Positions 9,282-12,982 of a stretch of 12,982 nt of DNA are shown here, piece by piece. Position 1 is the first letter of the stretch. Every line of letters starts with the position of its first letter. Origin of the DNA: an uncultured Pseudomonadota bacterium (GTDB taxonomy: Bacteria; Pseudomonadota; Gammaproteobacteria; Burkholderiales; SCOH01). The DNA is taken from positions 1 to 12,982 of the forward strand of contig CALMFQ010000496.1 of NCBI GenBank assembly GCA_937863215.1, in the 5' to 3' direction. Both the position numbers and the translations under genes were made by a program. Under the pieces are notes generated by a model that saw nothing but the letters and a program-made list of their open reading frames with translations, made no database searches and was not told the DNA's origin.

Positions 9282-10115
9282 ATGACCACACAACGTACAC
9301 TCAGCTTTGAATTCTTCCCGCCGAAAACGGCGGAAGGCGCAGAAAAACTGCGCGCCACGCGCCAGCAGCTGGCGGCGCTGCGGCCGGATTATTTCTCGGT
9401 CACCTTCGGTGCCGGCGGCACCACCCAGGACGGCACCCTGAGCGCGGTGCTGGAAATCCAGCAGGCTGGCCTGCAGGCCGCACCGCACCTGTCGTGCATC
9501 GGCTCGACGCGGGGAAAAATCGGCGAACTGCTGCAAACCTATCGCGATAACGGCATCAAGCGCATCGTCGCGCTGCGCGGCGACATTCCGTCCGGCATGG
9601 TAGAAGTCGGTGAATTCCGCTACGCCAACGAACTGGTGGAATTCATCCGCGCCGAGCATGGCGACTGGTTCCACATCGAAGTGGCCGCCTACCCGGAATA
9701 CCATCCGCAGGCAGCGTCGGCACATGCCGACATCGCCAACTTCGTGCGCAAGGCCAAGGCCGGCGCAGATGCTGCGATTACCCAGTATTTCTTCAACCCG
9801 GATGCGTATTTCGCCTTTGTCGACGAAGTGCGCAAGCAGGGTGTGGAAATACCGATCGTGCCAGGCATCATGCCGATCAACAATTTCACCCAACTGGCGC
9901 GCTTTTCCGACGCCTGTGGTGCTGAAATCCCACGCTGGCTGCGGCTGAAGCTGGAAAGCTTTGGCGACGACAGCGCATCGGTCAAAGCCTTGGGTCTGGA
10001 CGTAGTCACCGCACTATGTGAAAAACTGCTGGCCGGCGGCGCACCTGGACTGCATTTCTACACTCTCAATACCGCCGCCACGGTCAGGACGATCTGGCAA
10101 CGACTAGGGCTGTGA
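9282..10115 (+). CDS. metF: 5,10-methylenetetrahydrofolate reductase
   Basis: MetF reduces methylene-THF to 5-methyl-THF with NADH and FAD, supplying the methyl group for methionine synthesis. The 277-residue TIM-barrel protein carries the N-terminal SFEFFPPK with the catalytic Glu (E10), FSVTFGAGGTTQDGT, HLSCIGS, the flavin-contacting ALRGDIP, and QYFFNPDAYFAFVDE. It starts with ATG at 9282, preceded at 5 nt by GGTGA. An in-frame ATG at 9270 would add four residues but has no ribosome site and abuts the hairpin. With metK and ahcY in the same window it completes a methyl-cycle cluster. Its stop overlaps the GTG start of the next gene, so the two are probably translated together. Confidence 0.95.
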   Translation: MTTQRTLSFEFFPPKTAEGAEKLRATRQQLAALRPDYFSVTFGAGGTTQDGTLSAVLEIQQAGLQAAPHLSCIGSTRGKIGELLQTYRDNGIKRIVALRGDIPSGMVEVGEFRYANELVEFIRAEHGDWFHIEVAAYPEYHPQAASAHADIANFVRKAKAGADAAITQYFFNPDAYFAFVDEVRKQGVEIPIVPGIMPINNFTQLARFSDACGAEIPRWLRLKLESFGDDSASVKALGLDVVTALCEKLLAGGAPGLHFYTLNTAATVRTIWQRLGL

Positions 10116-10705
10116 AGCGCTCTGCACGCGCCCTGCTGCTGGCTTCAGGGCTGGGGCTAAACGCCACTCCTGCCGCAGCCGACCCAGCCCTGTACGGCGG
10201 TTTCGCGCTCGATCCGCTGTTCTGGCTGGACATGGCACTGGGCAACCAGCAGACCAGCTGCAGCGATTCCGCTCAAGCCGGCCACACATGCCAGCCAGTA
10301 GACACTGCCGGTGGCGGCGCCAAGCTGCTGTTCGGCCTGCGGCTCGGCCGGCAATGGGCACTGGAGGCCGGAGCCTTGGCGCGCAAGGAACGCAGCGGCT
10401 CGCAAAGCACTGCCTGGACACGCGCCGGCTATCTTAGCGGAGCCTATTCGCTGCATGGCGACGGCATCGCCCTCGACCTGCGTGGCGGCGCGATGAACTG
10501 GTCGGTGCAGGTCAGCGAGCCAGACAAGCGTAGTAGTGATAGCCGCTGGGTACCCTACTCAGGGTTGCGACTGCGCACGACCGCGCCGCGCAGCCTGAAT
10601 CTGTTGCTCGATCTGGACTGGCTGAATCAGGCGCGTGAGCCGATCACTGGACATGGCAACCCGCATGCCTGGCAACTCACATTCGGGTTCGGCGGGTCAT
10701 TCTGA
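10112..10705 (+). CDS. Small exported protein, probable outer-membrane beta-barrel
   Basis: I do not recognise a specific family. The 197-residue protein has a signal peptide (residues 1-23, ending PAAA before D24) and then alternating hydrophobic and polar strands, for example AKLLFGLRLG, LEAGALAR, IALDLRGGAMNW and SLNLLLDLDW. It ends in LTFGFGGSF with a terminal Phe (F197), the usual signal for barrel insertion by the BAM complex. Size and pattern suggest an eight-stranded barrel. Two cysteines (C50, C60) could form a loop disulfide. The GTG start at 10112 overlaps the metF TGA, with a close AGGG upstream. The only early alternative, Met41, would lose the signal peptide. Why it is joined to metF is unclear. 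No terminator is seen just after it. Confidence 0.65.
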   Translation: MKRSARALLLASGLGLNATPAAADPALYGGFALDPLFWLDMALGNQQTSCSDSAQAGHTCQPVDTAGGGAKLLFGLRLGRQWALEAGALARKERSGSQSTAWTRAGYLSGAYSLHGDGIALDLRGGAMNWSVQVSEPDKRSSDSRWVPYSGLRLRTTAPRSLNLLLDLDWLNQAREPITGHGNPHAWQLTFGFGGSF

Positions 10706-10859
10706 CGGCTACCATTTATTGGTGAGGATGCAGAGCGCATTAAGTCTATTCCGCCCAGCCCTCACACAGCGAACCGACAAAACTCCTCCCTTTGCGCATG
10801 GTTTTCTATAGTAAAACCTCGCGGGGATTTGCCCCGTCGTTTTACGATCCGAGGGGGCC
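10706..10859 (+). other. Intergenic region before the TPR-barrel gene
   Basis: This 154-nt gap holds a -10-like TATAGT at 10807-10812 without a good -35, a stem-loop at 10812-10844, and a strong GAGG ribosome site (10851-10854) before the ATG at 10860. No small gene or tRNA is visible. Confidence 0.5.
10812..10844 (+). promoter_or_regulatory. Leader stem-loop before the TPR-barrel gene
   Basis: TAAAAC (10812-10817) pairs with GTTTTA (10839-10844), and an inner CGGGG (10822-10826) pairs with CCCCG (10832-10836) around a 5-nt loop, with a small internal bulge. It lies 7 nt before the ribosome site. It could be a 5'-leader control element or a late terminator for upstream transcripts; the T-run is only four long. 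Confidence 0.45.
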
Positions 10860-12197
10860 ATGTCTGTACGCAAACCGCTGTACCAATTCCTCTGTCTGGG
10901 CCTGAGCAGCCTGCTTTTGCACGGCACCGCATCTGCCGCGGCGCCCGATGATGTCAACCAGGCCGAACAGTTGGTCAACCAAGGGCGCGCCAAAGAAGCG
11001 CTACCGCTATTAGCGCCGCACGAAACCGAACTGGCCGGTGATGCGCGCTACGATTACCTGCTCGGCAGCGCCTGGCTGGAAAACAATGAACCGGCGCGCG
11101 CCAGCCTGACGCTGGAACGCAGCATCCAGAGCAATCCGAATCATGCCGGTGCGCGTCTGGAAATGGGCCGCGCCTATTTTGCCATGGGCGATTACAGCCG
11201 CGCGCAAAGCGAATTCGAGGCCTTGCAGCAGCTCAATCCCCCTGCCGCGGCGCGCGCGGCGATCAATGCCTATCTGCACGAGATCGAAAAGCGCAACAAC
11301 AGCGCCAGAACCAGGGTTAGCGGCTATCTGGAAACCGCGCTCGGCCACGACGACAACATCAATTTCGCTACCGGCAAATCCACGATTTACGTGCCGATTT
11401 TCAACAGCGATCTGACGCTGACCGGCGACAGTCTGGCCAAAACCGACAATGCCGGCATTTTCGGCGCCGGCGCGGAGCTGACCCACGCCGCCAGCGACAC
11501 AGTCGGGCTGTTCCTCGGCGCCGACGTCAAATACCGCAATTTCATCCACCACAAGGACAACAATTTCGGCACCGCCAACCTGCGTGGCGGTGCAACTTTC
11601 GGGCCGCAGAACAACCAGCTGAAACTGCTGCTGAGTGGCGAGAAATTGCGCCAGAACGACCTGCCGACGCGCGACGCCAACGGCGGTGCGCTGGAATGGC
11701 GCTGGATGCCGGGCGCGGCTACGGCGTTGACGCCGTTCGTGCAATACAGCCGGCTGCGCTACCGCCAGGAAGCGGGCATGGTCAACGACGTCAACCAGAC
11801 GGTGGCCGGCCTGAGCTGGCTCGAAGCGCTGGGCGACAACAACGCAATGCTGTTCCTGGCCGGTTTCGGCGGCAAGGAAAACGCCGTCAACGAACGCCCC
11901 GATGGTGACAAGCGCCTGACCGGGCTGCGCGGCGCACTGCAATTCGCCGCGCTGCCCAATCTCGATTGCTACGCATCGTTCGGCAAGCAATACGGCCGCT
12001 ACGACAACAGCAATTTCGCTTTCGACTACATGCGCCGCGATATCCAGACCGAGGCCGCAGCGGGACTGGTGTGGCGCATGATCGGCGACGTTTCGGTCAG
12101 ACCAGGAATCAGCTACACCCGCAACCGCTCAAACATCGAAATCAACGACTATCGGCGCACCGAATACCTGCTGACAGTCCGTTACGACATTCGCTGA
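10860..12197 (+). CDS. TPR plus outer-membrane beta-barrel protein, SLAM-like
   Basis: This 445-residue exported protein has a signal peptide (1-26 or 27, ending ASA), an N-terminal periplasmic TPR region (about 30-145, with YDYLLGSAWLENNEPARA and LEMGRAYFAMGDYSRAQSEF) and a C-terminal region of amphipathic strands (about 153-445) typical of an outer-membrane barrel. The TPR-to-barrel joint, with NPPAAARAAINAYLHEIEKR followed by SGYLETALGHDDNINFATG, resembles surface lipoprotein assembly modifiers (SLAM, DUF560), which carry lipoproteins to the cell surface. This is a family-level resemblance, not a proven match. It ends in YDIR rather than the usual terminal aromatic residue. A strong GAGG sits five nucleotides before the ATG. 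The next gene, 18 nt downstream, encodes a FecR-domain protein that could be its partner. A plain porin-like protein with TPRs is the alternative. Confidence 0.7.
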   Translation: MSVRKPLYQFLCLGLSSLLLHGTASAAAPDDVNQAEQLVNQGRAKEALPLLAPHETELAGDARYDYLLGSAWLENNEPARASLTLERSIQSNPNHAGARLEMGRAYFAMGDYSRAQSEFEALQQLNPPAAARAAINAYLHEIEKRNNSARTRVSGYLETALGHDDNINFATGKSTIYVPIFNSDLTLTGDSLAKTDNAGIFGAGAELTHAASDTVGLFLGADVKYRNFIHHKDNNFGTANLRGGATFGPQNNQLKLLLSGEKLRQNDLPTRDANGGALEWRWMPGAATALTPFVQYSRLRYRQEAGMVNDVNQTVAGLSWLEALGDNNAMLFLAGFGGKENAVNERPDGDKRLTGLRGALQFAALPNLDCYASFGKQYGRYDNSNFAFDYMRRDIQTEAAAGLVWRMIGDVSVRPGISYTRNRSNIEINDYRRTEYLLTVRYDIR

Positions 12198-12215
12198 CCC
12201 GCGCCGGAGCAAGCC

Positions 12216-12982
12216 ATGCACGCACTCAAATCTTCATCCCGCGGCCGCACCGGCCTTGGAATCATTGCCTATTCGGTACTGCTGGCCTGGGGCTGCGACG
12301 CACTCGCCGGCCCGGCAGGGCGATTTCTCTATTCGTTCGGCGACGTCAGCGTTACCAGCCGCACCGGCGAAGTCCGCCCGGCCGCCAAGGGTCAGATCGT
12401 CAACGAAGGCGATCTGGTCAGCACCGGCGCGGACGGCTCGGCGCAGGTTCGGCTCGACGATAACGGCATGATGGCGATCCGCGCCAACTCACGGGTGCGT
12501 ATCGACGAATTCAGCTATCAGGGTAAACAGGACGGCAGCGAGCGCGGCTTTTTCTCGCTGCTGCAAGGCGGTTTCCGCGCCATCACCGGCGCCATCGGCA
12601 GCCTCAACAAACAGAATTACAAGATCCGGACTCCCACGGCCACCATCGGTATCCGCGGCACCGATCACGAGCCGTTTTTCGTCCCGGTCGGCGCACATCC
12701 ATTCGGCAACGTCGCGCCAGGCACCTACGACAAAGTCAACACCGGCGAGGCCTATATCCAGACACCGCAGGGAATGCTCGGCATCCGGCCGAACCAGATC
12801 GGCTTTGCCGGTGGTGAAAACCTGAAGCCGATGCTGCTGCCGAGCATGCCGAATTTCTTCAAGGCCACGCCGGAAAGCAAGCCAGGCGATGCTGCCAGCG
12901 GTGGCGAGCGCAAAGACAAGGCAGACAGCGACGACAACAAGGTGCGGGAATCGAAAAGAAGCGAGCGCGCCGACGCCAAGGC
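12216..12982 (+). CDS. FecR-domain exported protein, 3' end outside the window
   Basis: The first 255 residues are visible and no stop occurs before the edge. A signal peptide (about 1-31, ending ALA) precedes a FecR domain (about 60-158) with EGDLVSTGADGSAQVRLDD, FFSLLQGGFRAITG and the typical TPTATIGIRGTD near 139-150. A C-terminal stretch (about 218-255) is highly charged and of low complexity, rich in K, D, E, R and S. C27 is not in a good lipobox (AWGC), so lipidation is doubtful. There is no N-terminal transmembrane or sigma-factor-like part as in the iron-dicitrate regulator FecR, so this is the exported FecR-domain type whose function is not well known. GGAG at 12206-12209, six nucleotides upstream, supports the ATG. 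It is very probably co-transcribed with the TPR-barrel gene. Confidence 0.8.
   Translation, partial: MHALKSSSRGRTGLGIIAYSVLLAWGCDALAGPAGRFLYSFGDVSVTSRTGEVRPAAKGQIVNEGDLVSTGADGSAQVRLDDNGMMAIRANSRVRIDEFSYQGKQDGSERGFFSLLQGGFRAITGAIGSLNKQNYKIRTPTATIGIRGTDHEPFFVPVGAHPFGNVAPGTYDKVNTGEAYIQTPQGMLGIRPNQIGFAGGENLKPMLLPSMPNFFKATPESKPGDAASGGERKDKADSDDNKVRESKRSERADAK

Noticed and set aside
12277..12300. Lipoprotein signal on the FecR-domain protein (C27)
   Set aside because: AWGC has Trp at -2 and Ala at -3, not a normal lipobox. The ALA cleavage site at 29-31 is better.

Overview
This window reads as a chromosomal segment of a betaproteobacterium, with no phage, insertion sequence, CRISPR array or tRNA seen. 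The evidence is the moderately high GC, MetK/AhcY/MetF sequences of betaproteobacterial type, an S-adenosylhomocysteine (SAH) riboswitch in front of ahcY, and LpxL/HtrB-family acyltransferases divergent from metK. The order within the Betaproteobacteria cannot be settled by eye.

Layout. (1) Positions 29-2648, minus strand: three consecutive LpxL/HtrB-like lipid A acyltransferase genes, tightly packed (ATGA overlap, then an 8-nt gap), transcribed away from metK. (2) 2725-3894: metK with a strong terminator. (3) 3994-5654: a DUF47 (PhoU-like) protein and a Pit phosphate transporter, a classic two-gene operon ended by a 13-bp-stem terminator. (4) 5741-7609: a membrane diguanylate cyclase with a 7TMR-DISM sensor. 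(5) 7623-10705: a good sigma-70 promoter, an SAH riboswitch, ahcY, a modest terminator, metF, and a small outer-membrane-like protein whose GTG start overlaps the metF stop. (6) 10860 to the window end: a secreted TPR/beta-barrel protein resembling surface lipoprotein assembly modifiers (SLAM), followed by a FecR-domain exported protein that runs off the edge.

How the genes work together. MetK makes S-adenosylmethionine (SAM), AhcY removes the SAH left after methyl transfer, and MetF supplies methyl-tetrahydrofolate to remake methionine, so three steps of the activated methyl cycle are encoded within about 7.5 kb. The acyltransferases, the small outer-membrane protein and the TPR-barrel/FecR pair concern the cell envelope. 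The Pit pair and the cyclase are separate units between the methyl-cycle genes.

The points most worth a second look are: a histidine in MetK where the family signature has an acidic active-site residue; an HX4N variant of the catalytic HX4D motif in the middle acyltransferase; the riboswitch with a visible alternative pairing for its pseudoknot strand; and the TPR-barrel/FecR pair as a possible surface-export system.
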